Origin: CAIWHR01 sp963713275
Lineage (GTDB): Bacteria > Pseudomonadota > Gammaproteobacteria > Burkholderiales > Casimicrobiaceae
Direction: 5' to 3'
DNA: 64,000 nucleotides
NCBI GenBank assembly: GCA_963713275.1
Contig: CAVQLG010000023.1
Coordinates: 39,326-103,325, forward strand
Shown: positions 31,542 to 44,595 of the stretch, in pieces
Position numbering within the stretch: position 1 is the stretch's first letter
Layout of the letters: every line of letters begins with the position of its first letter
Program-made: the position numbers and the translations under genes
Notes under the pieces: generated by a model
Told to the model about the DNA's origin: nothing
What the model saw: only the letters and a program-made list of their open reading frames with translations
Database searches by the model: none

Positions 31542-33963
31542 CTACGACGCGGGCGCCGCAGGAACGCGCGGCAGCGCGAACGCGGCGAGCGCGTAGCACG
31601 CCAGCGCCCATGCGACGACGGCGCTGAATCCCAGATGGACCGCGAGGAGCGCCGCCAGAACCGCCCCGACGACCGACGCGCAGCCGTTTACCGCCCAGGC
31701 CCACGGCACGAGCGCAGGACACGCGCGGCCGAGCCAGGCAACACCCGCAGGGAACGGCACCCCCATGAGGAACGCGAGCGGCAGCACGGCGAGGACGGCG
31801 AGGGTGGCCCGGGCGAGACCCGGCAGCGCCACCAGGCTGTCTCCCGCCACCGCGAGTGCCGCGAGCAGCAACACGGCCCAGGCGGCGATGCCCGCGGCCG
31901 CGGCCCGCACCGGCAACCGCTCGGAAGCCAGCGCGCTGCCGGCCCCGGCGCCGGCAAGGAACACGGTGAGGACCAGCGCGACGGCGTAGACGGGATTCCC
32001 CAGGAGCAGCGTGAACTTCTGGATGAACGCGATCTCCAGCAGCATGAACCCCAGTCCGAGGGCGCCGAAATAGACCGCCGTGCGCAGCCGGGGCGCGCCC
32101 GGCACCGCGCGAGCCAAACGTGCCACCGGCAGCAGGATCAAGGCAACCCCGGCAAGCACGCCCTGCAACAGCGCCACCACGAGCAGCGGATAGCCCCAAT
32201 CCAGCAGGGGCAGTCCGCCCTGTTCCCGCAGCGCGAGGAGTTCTCCTGCCGCCGACCAGCGGAAGAACCGGAAGAAGTGAGGCCGGTCGTCGCTCGCGGG
32301 TTCGATGTGGAACTTGTAGTCGGCGACGAAACGGTCCCGGTCGGGGCCCAGCAGGGCCACGGCGCCCTCGTGGAGCTGCGGTCGGTCCTGCTGCATGAAC
32401 CGCCCTGCCTCCTCGGGCGCCATTCCCGGAAGCCAGGCGATGTCGAATCCCCGCGTGCGGCAGAACGTACGGATCGCATCGAGCTCGGCGGGCGTGAAGT
32501 CGCCGTTCTTGGCCAAGAGCGTCGTCGTGCGCCACCCGCTCACCAGCGCCAGCCGGCGTCCGGGATCGCGGCTGCCGTCGGCGGCGAGAACGCGAACTGC
32601 GGTCGCGAAGAGCTTCAGGCCATCGCGGGGGGGCGTGCCCGCCCACCGCGTGACGGCGAGCAGGCCGCCGGGCGCGAGTCGGTCGAGGTAAGCCCGCAAC
32701 GCCTCCTCGGTGTAGATGTAGTTCTCCGCCAGCGCCTGCAGGCCGGCGGTGGCGGCGCCAAAGGGGTCCAGCAGCGAGATCTGCACCAGGTCCCAGCGCT
32801 CCCGGCTGCCCGACGCGTACGCGCGCGCCTCGGCGATGTGAACGCGCACCCGCGGATCCTGGTAGAGACGGCCGGCGAATGTCGCGAACGTCTCGCCCAC
32901 CAGCGCGACCACGTCGGGGTTCATCTCGACCGCGTCCACCGACGAGGCGCCGAGCACGAGCGCCTGCAGCACGTCGGTGCCCGTGCCGGCACCCAGGACC
33001 AGCACCCGAGGCTGCCGCAGCACCCGGTAGGGCAGCGCGGACGTGAGGTGATCCAGATAGAGGAGCGGCTCGGCACGGCCGTCGAACCGCGTGATGGGCG
33101 ACGGGCCGTCACCATCCACGAATACGGCCAGCTGGGGCGGGGGCTCGGCCTCGGCCATCAGCCCCAAGCCGGGCGCGTGGCGTAGCGGCACCTCGAGGTT
33201 CTCGATCACCGTGACGAGCCCGAGGGGGCTCGACCGCTCCGCGACCACGCGGGCGCCCGGGATCCGCAGCGCGCCTGCCAGATCCTTGTACTCCGACAGC
33301 CGCGGCGCCACCCACGCCGGGGGTACGAGCGCGAGCAGCCCGGCGGCGAGCAGCAGCGCCAGCGCGGGCCAGCGCGGCGCCCCGCCGCACTCGAGCCACG
33401 CCACGGCGCCAGCCGCCGCCCCGAGGACAGCGGTGAGCAGCAACGCCGCTGTCGGAAACAGCACGTGCAGCGCGACGACTACGAGCGCGCTGCCCACCGA
33501 TGCGCCCACGATGTCGAAGGCGTAGACCCGGCTCGCCGCGCTCGGAAAGCGGGCGATTGCCAACCCCACCGCCAACCCCGACAGAAAGAAGGGCAGCATC
33601 AGCGTGAGGTACAACGCCAGCAACCACAGCACCTGCGCCGGGTCCCAGGGCAGCTCCAGCGGGTTGAACGGAATCTGCCGCGCGATGGCCGCAGACACGG
33701 GCAGCGCGAATCCGGCCGCCGCGGCGACGGCGGGAAAGACGACCGTGAACCGACCCGAGCAACCCTCGCGAGTACAGCGCGAGAAACGCCCCGCTCGCGC
33801 CGTAGCCCAGCAGCGCACCGCTGATGATCATGTACGCGAAGTGGTGCCACAGGCCGATGGAGAACATCCGGGTCAGCAGCACCTCCCAGGCAATGGCCGC
33901 GGCCGCGACCATCGCCACCGACAGCCGCGGCGGCCGGAGCACGGCGACCGCGTCAGTGGCCAC
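31542..33963 (-). CDS. Membrane-fused spermidine-synthase-like protein, frameshifted as sequenced
   Basis: Reconstructed length about 806 residues. The N-terminal half has six to seven membrane segments, the centre (about 260-480) is a spermidine-synthase-like Rossmann domain (VLVLGAGTGTDVLQAL with the acidic follow-up DAVEMNPD), and the C-terminal third has further membrane segments. This fused form is common in proteobacteria and its substrate is unknown; polyamine-like synthesis is inferred only from the fold. The first 69 codons, from GTG 33963, are in another frame from the rest: removing one base from the CCC at 33754-33756 joins ALYSRGLLG to RFTVVFPAVAAAAG. The start overlaps the isoaspartyl methyltransferase gene by 11 bases. 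Confidence 0.82.
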
Positions 33964-34677
33964 CGGTGAGGGGTACGAAACGCACCGGCAGGATCTGCCG
34001 GCTGGTGAACGATCCGTCGGGCTTCTTTTCCACCAGCATCAGGTGCTGGGTGAGGAAGGGCGCGCCGACCGGGATCACCATCCGCCCCCCGGTTTCAGCT
34101 GCTTGAGCAGCGGCGGCGGGACGTGGCTTGCGGCCGCGGTGACTATGATCGAATCGTAGGGGCCGCGCTCGGGCCAGCCGTGGTAGCCGTCACCCGCCCG
34201 CACTTCGACGTTGCGATAGCCGAGCTGCGCCAACCGCTGCCTCGCCTGCGCCGCGAGCGGCTCGACGATCTCGATGGTCTGCACGCGCTCCACCAGGGCG
34301 GAGAGGATTGCCGCCTGGTAGCCGGAGCCGGTGCCAAGCTCCAGCACCACGTGATCGGGCGCGGGCCGCAGCAAATCGGTCATCAGCGCGACGATGTAGG
34401 GCTGGGAAATCGTCTGGCCGTGGCCGATGGGCAACGGCCGGTTGCGGTAGGCGTTGTGGATCTCGCCGGACGGAACGAAACGGTCCCGCCGAACCGTCCC
34501 GAGCGCGGCCAGCACTTTCGGGTCGAGCGCGCCGCGCCCGGTCGCGGGGCCGGTCTCCGCCGCCATCACCGCCACTTCCTCGACCATGCGCGCCCGCGCG
34601 TCGGCCATGTCGTCGGCGACCCCTGCCCCCGGTGCGATCAGCAGCGCCGCGAGAACGACCCTGCCGAGGGCGCGCAT
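33953..34677 (-). CDS. pcm: Exported protein-L-isoaspartate O-methyltransferase, frameshifted as sequenced
   Basis: PIMT repairs isoaspartyl residues using SAM. The SAM motif is LELGTGSGYQAAIL, followed by VERVQTIEIVEPL, and the active-site region is HGQTISQPYIVALM. The ATG at 34677 adds a signal peptide (LGRVVLAALLIAPGAGVA), so the enzyme is probably exported, unlike the cytoplasmic E. coli enzyme. The last 45 codons are in another frame: the six-G run on the minus strand (34085-34090) is one base short, and adding one joins LKPGG to RMVIPVGAPFLTQHLMLV. The stop (33953-33955) lies inside the start of the spermidine-synthase-like gene, so the two are coupled. Confidence 0.87.
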
Positions 34678-34740
34678 GTGCACGTTCCCGCCCGGACGTG
34701 CGGCCCTCCCCCCCACGGATCGGCGCGGGTCCACGGGTCC

Positions 34741-36330
34741 CTACGCGGCCGCCTTGATCATGTCCGCGGCCTTTTCGCCGATCATGATCGCCGCAGCGTT
34801 GGTGTTGCCGCTGACCACGCGCGGCATGATCGACGCGTCGACCACCCGCAGGCCCTGGATTCCCCGCACGCGCAGCGCGTGGTCGACCACGTCCGTCGGC
34901 GCGGACCCCATGCGGCAGCTGCCCACCGGATGGTAGATGGTGTCGGCGTAGTCGCGCAGGAACGCCTCGATCTGGGCGTCGTCCCGCGCGCCAGCCGAAC
35001 TCGGGAGCTCCTTCGCGCCGTAGTTCGCCAAGGCGGGCTGCTGCAGGATCCGACGGGTGAGCTTCACGCCACGCACCAGCCGGTCGACGTCGTCGCGCTC
35101 GCCGAAGAAGTTGGGATCGATCCGCGGCGCCGCCATCGGGTCGGCCGACGCGAGGGTCACGCTGCCGCGGCTCGCCGGGCGCAGCAGGCAGACGTGACAG
35201 GAATAGCCATGGCCGAATGCAATCTTGCGGCCGTGGTCCACGAGCTTGCCCACCACGAAGTGAAGCTGCAGGTCGGGTGTCGCCTCGTCCGGGCGGCTCT
35301 TGATGAATGCGCCCGCCTCGGCGATGTTGGACGTCAGCATCCCGCTGCGCTGCCGGCGCCATTCGAAGACGGCCTTGATCGCGTTGGCAGCGCCGGCGAT
35401 AGAGATGCCGAAAAGGTCGGTGAGATGCGGCGCGTCGTAGCACAGCACCACGTCGAGGTGGTCGTGGAGGTTCGCGCCGACCCCCGGGAGGTCGTGCACG
35501 ACGGCGATGCCGTGCTTCTGCAGCTGCGGCCCGGGCCCGATACCCGACAGCAACAGGAGCTGCGGCGACTGCAACGCACCGGCGCTGACCAGCACTTCGC
35601 GCCGGGCACGCAGCGCAACCTGCTCGCCGTCCAAGCGCACCTCGACCCCCACCGCGCGCTTACCTTCCAGCAGGATGCGCACCGCTCGCGCGCCGGTCAT
35701 GACGCGCAGGTTGGCGCGGCCCAGATGGGGCGTGACGTAAGCCCTGGCGGCGCTGAAGCGCTCGCCGTTCTTCTGCGTCACCTGGTACAAGCCCACGCCT
35801 TCCTGATCGGTGCCGTTGAAGTCGTCGTTGTGCGGGTAGCCGGCTTGCTGCCCGGCCTTGACGAATTCCAGCGCGAAATGGTTCGGACTGCGCAGATCCA
35901 TCACGTTCAGCGGGCCGGCGCTGCCGTGCAGGGCGTGGCCGCTGCGCTCGTTGTGCTCGGCTTTGACGAAGTAGGGCAGTACATCGTCCCAGTCCCAGCC
36001 GGGGTTGCCCTCGGCGGCCCAGGATGCGTAGTCCTCGCGCTGGCCGCGGATGTAGATCATGGCGTTGATCGAGCTGGAGCCGCCCAGCACCTTGCCGCGC
36101 GACTGGTAGCCGGCGCGACCGTTGAGGCCGCGCTGAGGCACCGTGTCGAAGGCCCAGTTGGCCTGACCTGTCCGGGTGATCAGCGCCAGCCCGGCCGGGC
36201 AGCGGATGAACACGCTCTCGTCCGCCGGGCCCGCCTCCAGCAGGCACACGTCGAGGTCCGTCCGTTCGCTGAGCCGGCCCGCGAGGACACAGCCGGCCGA
36301 GCCGCCGCCGATGATGATGTAGTCGTACAC
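34741..36330 (-). CDS. GMC-family FAD oxidoreductase, choline dehydrogenase-like
   Basis: A 529-residue FAD flavoprotein of the glucose-methanol-choline family, which oxidises alcohols. FAD-binding GGGSAGCVLAGRLSE lies at the N-terminus; GMC signature 1 reads GKVLGGSSSINAMIYIRG and signature 2 is around VLVSAGALQSPQLL. The C-terminal catalytic region has HPVGSCRMG (with the active-site His) and VVSGNTNAAAIMIGEKAADMI. The Met-Tyr-Asp-Tyr-Ile-Ile-Ile-Gly start matches the family. Substrate is not determined by sequence; no betaine or alcohol-pathway gene is adjacent. It lies upstream of the pcm gene on the same strand, 63 bases apart. Confidence 0.9.
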   Translation of the reverse strand: MYDYIIIGGGSAGCVLAGRLSERTDLDVCLLEAGPADESVFIRCPAGLALITRTGQANWAFDTVPQRGLNGRAGYQSRGKVLGGSSSINAMIYIRGQREDYASWAAEGNPGWDWDDVLPYFVKAEHNERSGHALHGSAGPLNVMDLRSPNHFALEFVKAGQQAGYPHNDDFNGTDQEGVGLYQVTQKNGERFSAARAYVTPHLGRANLRVMTGARAVRILLEGKRAVGVEVRLDGEQVALRARREVLVSAGALQSPQLLLLSGIGPGPQLQKHGIAVVHDLPGVGANLHDHLDVVLCYDAPHLTDLFGISIAGAANAIKAVFEWRRQRSGMLTSNIAEAGAFIKSRPDEATPDLQLHFVVGKLVDHGRKIAFGHGYSCHVCLLRPASRGSVTLASADPMAAPRIDPNFFGERDDVDRLVRGVKLTRRILQQPALANYGAKELPSSAGARDDAQIEAFLRDYADTIYHPVGSCRMGSAPTDVVDHALRVRGIQGLRVVDASIMPRVVSGNTNAAAIMIGEKAADMIKAAA

Positions 36331-36551
36331 GGGATGGCCTCCAGCGGTTCAGGCGTGCGCGGCAGGGGCGCAGGAACCATCTTAGCCCTCGCCGCGCGCG
36401 ACGGCGAGCCGCCGGTGGCCGCGGCGCCGATGCCGCGACCTGTGGTACTGAGACGCCAACGGAAACGTCTTGCCCGCCCCCGGCGAGGAAGGCGCGCGGT
36501 GCTGGGCGCCCCTGTTGCCGCACGCCCGCCTGGCAGGCGACGCGCTCATGC

Positions 36552-37227
36552 TCAGAAGGTCGGGGCCGGCGTGCCCGGCGATGGTGCCCCTGGCGGAGGA
36601 ACCCTGGGCGGCGGGTTGACCGGCGCAGGCACGATGCGCCCCCGCGCGCCGCCGTCGATTCCAACCGGCGCCGGCGTGCCCGGCGGCGGATAGTTGCCGG
36701 GCAGCGCTGCGCTCGGCGGCGGCGTCACGGCGGCACCCGGGCCCAGGCCTTGGGGCGGCGGCGTGTTCGGTGGCGGATAGGTCGGGGCCCGGTAACGTCG
36801 CGCGCCACGGAGGCAGATTGCCGCGTGCGACCATGCACTGCACGTAATACGCGTCGTAGCGACGCTGCAGATCGTACGAGGCGTACCCCGGCGCGCTGGC
36901 GGCACCGCCCCACAGCAGACCGGTGCCGGCGCCGATCGCCGCGCCGGCTCCCGCGTCCCCCACGGCCGCCCCGATGAGCGCGCCGGTCAGTCCCCCGAGC
37001 ACCGTCCCGGCAGCCGCGCTCGCCGCCGCGTTGTCCGTTGCCGCCTGCGCGGCCCCTGCCGTCGCTGCCTGGGCGTAGCTGCGGCAACTGGCGTCGTCGG
37101 CACCGAACTCCCCAGGGCCCTTGTTCGCCCCCGGCAGCACCGGGACCGCCGGCCCGACCGGAACGGTGACGCAGCCGACAAGACCCGCTGCGACCACGAT
37201 CAGCGCTCCCGTCGATGGCAGCCTCAT
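36552..37227 (-). CDS. Glycine-zipper lipoprotein, frameshifted as sequenced
   Basis: An outer-envelope lipoprotein. The signal peptide ends in the lipobox LVGC (Cys near residue 19). Residues about 65-105 form a glycine zipper (repeated Gly-x3-Gly with Ala), and a short soluble segment follows with YDLQRRYDAYYVQCM. From about 36796 the frame slips by one base (CGCGACG): the correct continuation is RYRAPTYPPPNTPPP and a proline-rich tail ending at 36552. Such glycine-zipper proteins are thought to insert in or span membranes. It overlaps the upstream gene's reading only marginally, and the exact role is unknown. Confidence 0.72.
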
Positions 37228-37255
37228 CGCCCGGCCCTCTCGTAATAGTGAGTAT

Positions 37256-37970
37256 TCACTGTTGCCCTGAGTCTGAAGGGGCAGGGGCCTCGGTGGACGG
37301 GGTCACGGGAATCCAGGGCTTGTCGCAGCTCTTGCACGTACGGGAAGTAGCCCGCTGGGTCAGTGCAGTAATACCAGTAGTTCGCGACGGGCCGGGAACT
37401 TGGCGCCGGAGCGAACGCGCCCGCCGAAGCATCGGGCACATAGGCGGGATAGGGAACCGAGTAGCTATAACCCGGCCAGCCCCAGTACGCAGGAAGCCCG
37501 AAGGACAAGGCAACGCTCGGTCCGTACCACCCGCCGTACCAGCCCGGCCAGCCGTACCAGCCGGTGCCGCCGTACCAACCCGGCCAGCCATACCAGCTGG
37601 CGCCGCCGTACCAGCGCGGCCAGCCGTACCAGCCGGCGCCACCGTAATAGCGGCCAGCGCCGTACCCGCCGGCGCCACCGTAGTAGCGGCCACCGCCGTA
37701 CCCGCCGGCGCCGGAGTAACCGCCGCCCGGGTACGTTGGGGCGCCGCCGTGAATGCGCCACGCCGGGCCGCCATGCCAGGTACTGCTCGGAGAACGGCCT
37801 CCCGCCCAAGTGCCCGCCGCACGCGTGCCGCCACCTGCCTGCGACGCGCCCCCCATCCCGGGAGCAGCACCCCCTCCCCCGCCGCCCGAAGGTCGGGCCG
37901 CGAGAGCAGCGATCGCAGCGGTCAGGGCCAAGGCGAACATCCCGCCCTGCAACCCACGGCGATGATTCAT
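37256..37970 (-). CDS. Gly/Tyr/Trp-rich secreted protein, frameshifted as sequenced
   Basis: An exported protein with an N-terminal signal segment (MFALALTAAIAALAARP). The body is low complexity: tandem copies of a motif around WYGWPGWYGG (four or more, about residues 105-150) flanked by GYGGGRYYGG units. The C-terminal segment YWYYCTDPAGYFPYVQ is a domain shared by many proteobacterial Gly/Tyr-rich envelope proteins, where it continues with SC-x-x-x-W-x-P-V. Here that continuation, SCDKPWIPVTP, lies in the next frame: removing one A near 37332 restores it, with stop at 37256. Function unknown; surface or matrix role is inference. Confidence 0.68.
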
Positions 37971-38269
37971 GCAGCCTCCGAGGCCGAGCGCGGTGCGGCG
38001 GCTGGCCGGCGCAGCAACGCGCTCGGGATTCCGCACCCTTATGCTGATTAGACTAACGCATGACATGGCGGTTCGGTTGTCCGCAGGGAACGGCGCGGCT
38101 CCAATCGGCGAAACGACGGCGCGGCTCGATGCGTCCCGCCCACCTGGCCCGAAACGTGCGGTGTTGGGGCGCGCGAGGGACGAATGCGCTGGTCGGACTG
38201 CATTGCGGGGGCTCGTCTGCTGTTCGCCCGCCGTCTCCAAGCTGCGGAAGACGTCACTTTGTGCCGCCT

Positions 38270-39111
38270 ATGAACAACAAAACGCCCTACGTTCGCTTTT
38301 CCCTTGCCCTTGCATTGCTCCTGGCGCTGGCGCCGGCGCACCCCAGCCGAGCCGAGACGCTGACCGTCGGTGGCACGGGCTCCTCCGCGCCCTTGGTCGA
38401 GCGGCTGGCCCACGCATACAGCAAGCTGAAGCCCGACGTCACCGTTCGCGTCGTCAGTCCGCCGATGGGCAGCAACGGCGCCATCCGTGCGGCGTTGGCC
38501 GGAGCCATCGATCTGGCGGTCGCCGGCCGCCCGTTGACGGACGCGGAGAAGGCGCAGGGTGGCCAGGACCGCGAACTCGGCCGCACGGCGCTTGCCTTCG
38601 TCACGTCGAAAGCCCCCGCCCCTCTGGGATGGAGCGTCGACGATTTGGCGAGCATCTACGCCGGCAAGGTGACCCACTGGGCCGACGGTTCCCCGATCCG
38701 GATCGTCATGCGCAGCCAGGGCGAATCGGACACCGCCACGCTGCGCAGCCTCTCTCCTGCGATGAATGCGGCGGTCGACGCCGCGTTCGCCCGGCCCGGA
38801 ATGCTGATCGCCGCCAACGACCTGGACAACATCGCGATGCTGGAGAAAACGTCTGGCTCGCTCGGCATGTCTTCCCTCAGCCTGTTGCAACCCCAGGGTG
38901 GTCCACTGCACCCGATCGCACTCCAGGGCAAACTGCCCTCGCTCGCTGCGGTACGCGAGGGAACCTATCCCCACCTGAAGGTCCTCTACCTTGTCCGCGG
39001 CGCCAGGCTGTCCGAAACCGGCAGGGGGTTCCTCGAGTTCATGTTCTCGGCTGCGGGGGCGGTGGTCGTCGAGCGCTCCGGGTATCTTCCCGCTCGCGCC
39101 GGTCACGCCCC

Positions 39112-39115
<4 letters not shown>
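38270..39115 (+). CDS. PstS-like periplasmic substrate-binding protein
   Basis: A 281-residue periplasmic binding protein of the phosphate-type (PBP-like) family. Signal peptide at about 8-26 (LALALLLALAPAHPSRA). The phosphate-site motif is GTGSSAPLVERLAHAY, with VSPPMGSNGAIRAALAG further on; the second lobe has VMRSQGESDTATLRS. No ABC permease or ATPase genes follow. Instead its stop overlaps the start of a hybrid histidine kinase by four bases (ATGA), so the two are made together. The binding protein may feed a signal to the kinase rather than a transporter. The ligand, probably an oxyanion, is inferred from fold only. Confidence 0.85.
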
Positions 39116-41710
<2,595 letters not shown>

Positions 41711-41794
41711 GTCCGCGGCGCAGCCCACGGCGCAGATCGTCGACGACGCGCCGCGCGCTCGCGCGCAAGCCTTGACCTCGACGTCAATGCCGAG

Positions 41795-42184
41795 CTAGAA
41801 ATCGGCGTGGCGCAGCAGCAGGAGCTCCGCCGAAACCTCGGCCGGAAACCCGCGCCGGCCACCGCGCCGGTCGATCAGCAACTCGGTGATGCAGTCGGCC
41901 AACCCCCCGGAATGGCGCGCCGCCGCTGCCAGCCGGTTGGCGATGCGTGGATACAGCTCGACGAGCGCGTACGGGCGCAGATGCTCGGGCAGTCCCGCCA
42001 CCCAGGACGCGGTTTGCGGCAGCGCCGTCCCGAGAGGAGTCGACCTGCGCAGGTGTCGCCAGCGCTCCGCGCCAGAATCCGGAGCCGCGACCGCAGTGGC
42101 ACGCCGGCCCGCTGCGAGTCTCGGGAAATGGCTGACATCGGCCGCGTTCGAACCCACGCGGAAGGTGTGGTGGAAGATAGACAT
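41795..42184 (-). CDS. Hypothetical protein, 129 residues
   Basis: An unrecognised 129-residue protein of low confidence. It starts MSIFHHTFRVGSNAADVSHFP and has a mainly helical C-terminal half (HLRPYALVELYPRIANRLAAA) ending in a leucine-rich EVSAELLLLRHADF. The C-terminal half looks more protein-like than the N-terminal half, so the true start could be later. No signal peptide or membrane segment is visible. It is convergent with the hybrid kinase and lies between that gene and the aldolase. Confidence 0.5.
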   Translation of the reverse strand: MSIFHHTFRVGSNAADVSHFPRLAAGRRATAVAAPDSGAERWRHLRRSTPLGTALPQTASWVAGLPEHLRPYALVELYPRIANRLAAAARHSGGLADCITELLIDRRGGRRGFPAEVSAELLLLRHADF

Positions 42185-42594
42185 TGGCTGCGGCCCTCGA
42201 CACACTTCGTGATTGTGTATCGGCACCGAGCCCGGGGAACTTGAGCCCTCGCGCGCGCCGGACGGCCAAGAAGAAGTCGCGACGTGATCGGCGAAAGCGC
42301 CGCAGCGCCTGCCCGAGCGCGCCGTCATCACCGCGCGCGTCGTCTGGATCCTGCCGCGGATGACCCAGCCCGGACGCCCGCCGCGGCGGCACCTCGGGCG
42401 CGGCGTGTCGCTGGACGCCGGTCGGACTGGAGCGGGGTTCGTCTTCCGCGCCGGGGGGTAAGCGGGCCACGGGCCCCCGGTCGTTCGTTACCGGGTCCCG
42501 CCATGCCCCTCAGGATCGTGGCCTTGCGTCCTCGCTCTCCCAGCGTTTCGCTTTCGAACCCCTGAGTCCGACAGGCTCCTAGTCCGACCGAATC
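42185..42594. other. Intergenic region, no gene seen
   Basis: 410 bases upstream of the small hypothetical gene and downstream of the aldolase gene. I see open frames that are GC-driven only, no convincing promoter, hairpin or repeat. Confidence 0.6.
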
Positions 42595-43656
42595 CTACGC
42601 GATCGTCACCCGCGGCGAGAGATAGACGTCCTGGATCGCGTGCAGCAGCGCGACGCCGTCGGCCATCGGTTTCTGGAATGCCTTGCGTCCGGAGATGAGG
42701 CCCATGCCGCCGGCGCGCTTGTTGATCACCGCGGTCCGCACCGCGTCGGCGAGGTCGTTGTCGCCCGACGCGCCGCCGGAATTGATGAGGCCCGCGCGCC
42801 CGAGATAGCAGTTGGCGACCTGGTAGCGCGTGAGGTCGATCGGGTGATCGCTGGCAAGCTCCGAGTACATGCGCTTGTCGTTCTTGCCGTAGGGGTTCTC
42901 CTTGCTGTTGAGCGCAAGGTACCCCCCGTTGTTCTCCGGCAGTTTCTGCTTGATGACGTCCGCCTCGAGGGTGACACCGAGGTGGTTGGCCTGGCCGGTA
43001 AGGTCGGCCGACACATGGTAGTCCTTGTCCTGCTTGAACGCCGGGTTGCGCAGGTAGCACCAGAGCACCGTCGCCATCCCCAGCTCGTGCGCCGCCGCGA
43101 ACGCCTGGCTCACTTCAACGATCTGCCGGCCCGATTCCGGCGAGCCGAAATAGATCGTCGCGCCCACCGCCACGGCGCCCATGTCCTTCGCCTGCCTGAT
43201 GCTGGCAAAGAAGATCTGGTCGAACTTGTTCGGGTAGGTGAGAAACTCGTTGTGGTTGAACTTGAGCAGGAACGGGATCTTGTGTGCGTACTTGCGCGAG
43301 CAGGCGCCGAGCACGCCCAGCGTCGAGGCGACCGCGTTACAGCCGCCCTCGATCGCGAGCTTGACGATGTTCTCCGGATCGAAGTACAGCGGGTTCTTCG
43401 CGAACGACGCGCCCGCGCTGTGCTCGATGCCCTGGTCGACCGGGAGGATCGACAGGTAGCCGCTGCCCGCGAGTCGGCCGTGTGCGAAGAGCTGCTGCAG
43501 GCTACGCATCACCGTCGGCGAGCGATCCGAGAGCGCGACGACGCGGTCGACGAAGTCGGGACCGGGCAGGTGCAGCGTGTCTCTGGGAATGCCCTTGCAG
43601 ACGTGGTTGAGCAGATTCTCGGCGTCGGCGCCGAGCAGCGCGGCGAGATCGGTCAT
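42595..43656 (-). CDS. Class I fructose-bisphosphate aldolase (DhnA/FbaB type)
   Basis: A 353-residue class I aldolase of the DeoC/LacD-like archaeal type, cleaving fructose 1,6-bisphosphate to triose phosphates. The segment LSILPVDQGIEHSAGASF and the Lys-containing FLLKFNHNEFLTYP are in place, and the phosphate-binding end includes GLINSGGASGDNDLADAVR. The Schiff-base lysine is probably in a later strand; I have not placed it. The ATG at 43656 follows GGAG by eight bases. It stands alone, so its role as main glycolytic aldolase or as gluconeogenic form cannot be told. Confidence 0.88.
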   Translation of the reverse strand: MTDLAALLGADAENLLNHVCKGIPRDTLHLPGPDFVDRVVALSDRSPTVMRSLQQLFAHGRLAGSGYLSILPVDQGIEHSAGASFAKNPLYFDPENIVKLAIEGGCNAVASTLGVLGACSRKYAHKIPFLLKFNHNEFLTYPNKFDQIFFASIRQAKDMGAVAVGATIYFGSPESGRQIVEVSQAFAAAHELGMATVLWCYLRNPAFKQDKDYHVSADLTGQANHLGVTLEADVIKQKLPENNGGYLALNSKENPYGKNDKRMYSELASDHPIDLTRYQVANCYLGRAGLINSGGASGDNDLADAVRTAVINKRAGGMGLISGRKAFQKPMADGVALLHAIQDVYLSPRVTIA

Positions 43657-44062
43657 GGTCGTGGCTCCTCCATCAGTGACGGGTCGGGCGTCCATTATGA
43701 CGCGCGTTTCGCCGTCGGCGCGCATTTGTCCAGCCGCCGGTCGCCGCCCGGCGCGCTCGCGAGAATGCGGCCAGCGCCAAGACCCTGGCGCGAATGGCGC
43801 CGTTGCTCGCGGCACGTTCGGAACATGCTGCCGACCCGGCGCGGACAGGCGAGGCGAATGCGGTGCCACCGTCGGCGGTTCCTGGCCGGCTCGACGCCCG
43901 CGCGGGTGGCGGCGGCGGCGAGGGTCGTGGCGGTGGCCGTCGCAGCGGGCCGGGTCGCCGCCGTACCGGATGCCGCGCCGGATGGCGCATCGCGCGCCCG
44001 GACATCGGGCGCCCCGCAACAGCCACCCGACAAGCGCCTGCCGCCGCGCGTTCTCGCGGCTG
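43657..44062. other. Intergenic region, no gene seen
   Basis: 406 bases upstream of the aldolase. Around 43760-43800 a stretch (GAATGCGGCCAGCGCCAAGA) weakly resembles the right part of dispersed repeat copy A. Otherwise nothing supportable. Confidence 0.5.
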
Positions 44063-44455
44063 TCAGCCCTGCCCGGACCAGTAGTCGGCCTTGTCGGGGA
44101 TCACCCAGCGGATGCCGCCGCGGGGGTCCGGCGAGTCGCCGTCGTAGCGTGGAATCAGGTGAATGTGGACGTGGAGAATCGTCTGCCCGGCAGCGGCACC
44201 GTCGTTGATCCCGATGTTGAAGCCATCGGGGTGGAAGCCGGTGGCGACCTTGCCGCGCACTTCGTCGAGCAGCAGCAGCATCGCGGCGCGCTCCTCGGTC
44301 GTGAGGTCGAACCAGGACTCGACGTGCCGCGTCGAGGCGACGAGCGCGTGGCCCGGGTTCACCGGGTAGCCGTCCCACAAGGCGATCGCGAGCGTCCCGC
44401 GGCTGATCACGCGCTCGGCGGCGGGATGGCACAGCGGGCAGGGCTCGGCACTCAT
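44063..44455 (-). CDS. HIT-family protein
   Basis: A 130-residue histidine-triad nucleotide hydrolase or transferase. The HIT motif HVHIHLIPR is near residue 98; a Cys-x2-Cys pair (CPLC) near the N-terminus could bind zinc, as in GalT/HIT relatives. The preceding block GINDGAAAGQTILH is typical. Starts at ATG 44455 after GGGAGAT. HIT proteins hydrolyse phosphoramidates such as AMP-lysine, but the real substrate is unknown. Alone between aldolase and mnmC. Confidence 0.9.
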   Translation of the reverse strand: MSAEPCPLCHPAAERVISRGTLAIALWDGYPVNPGHALVASTRHVESWFDLTTEERAAMLLLLDEVRGKVATGFHPDGFNIGINDGAAAGQTILHVHIHLIPRYDGDSPDPRGGIRWVIPDKADYWSGQG

Positions 44456-44595
44456 CGGATCTCCCTCGTTTCCTCGTTGCGGCGCGATGGCCGCGCCTGT
44501 GCGGACTCCTGCCACACACCAACGATGCGGCGCAGACATTGTAGGACGATTGCCGGCGCTTCGCGCGCCTGCGCCAGCGGACCGGGCGAGGGGGT

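Noticed and set aside
36552..37970. The glycine-zipper and Gly/Tyr-rich genes as true pseudogenes.
   Set aside because: Each needs only a one-base correction to restore a typical C-terminus, and the same kind of error recurs in essential genes, so sequencing error is more likely.
42284..42565. A short plus-strand frame in the gap upstream of the 41795-42184 gene.
   Set aside because: Only Arg/Ala/Pro-rich, no ribosome site, and no recognisable domain.
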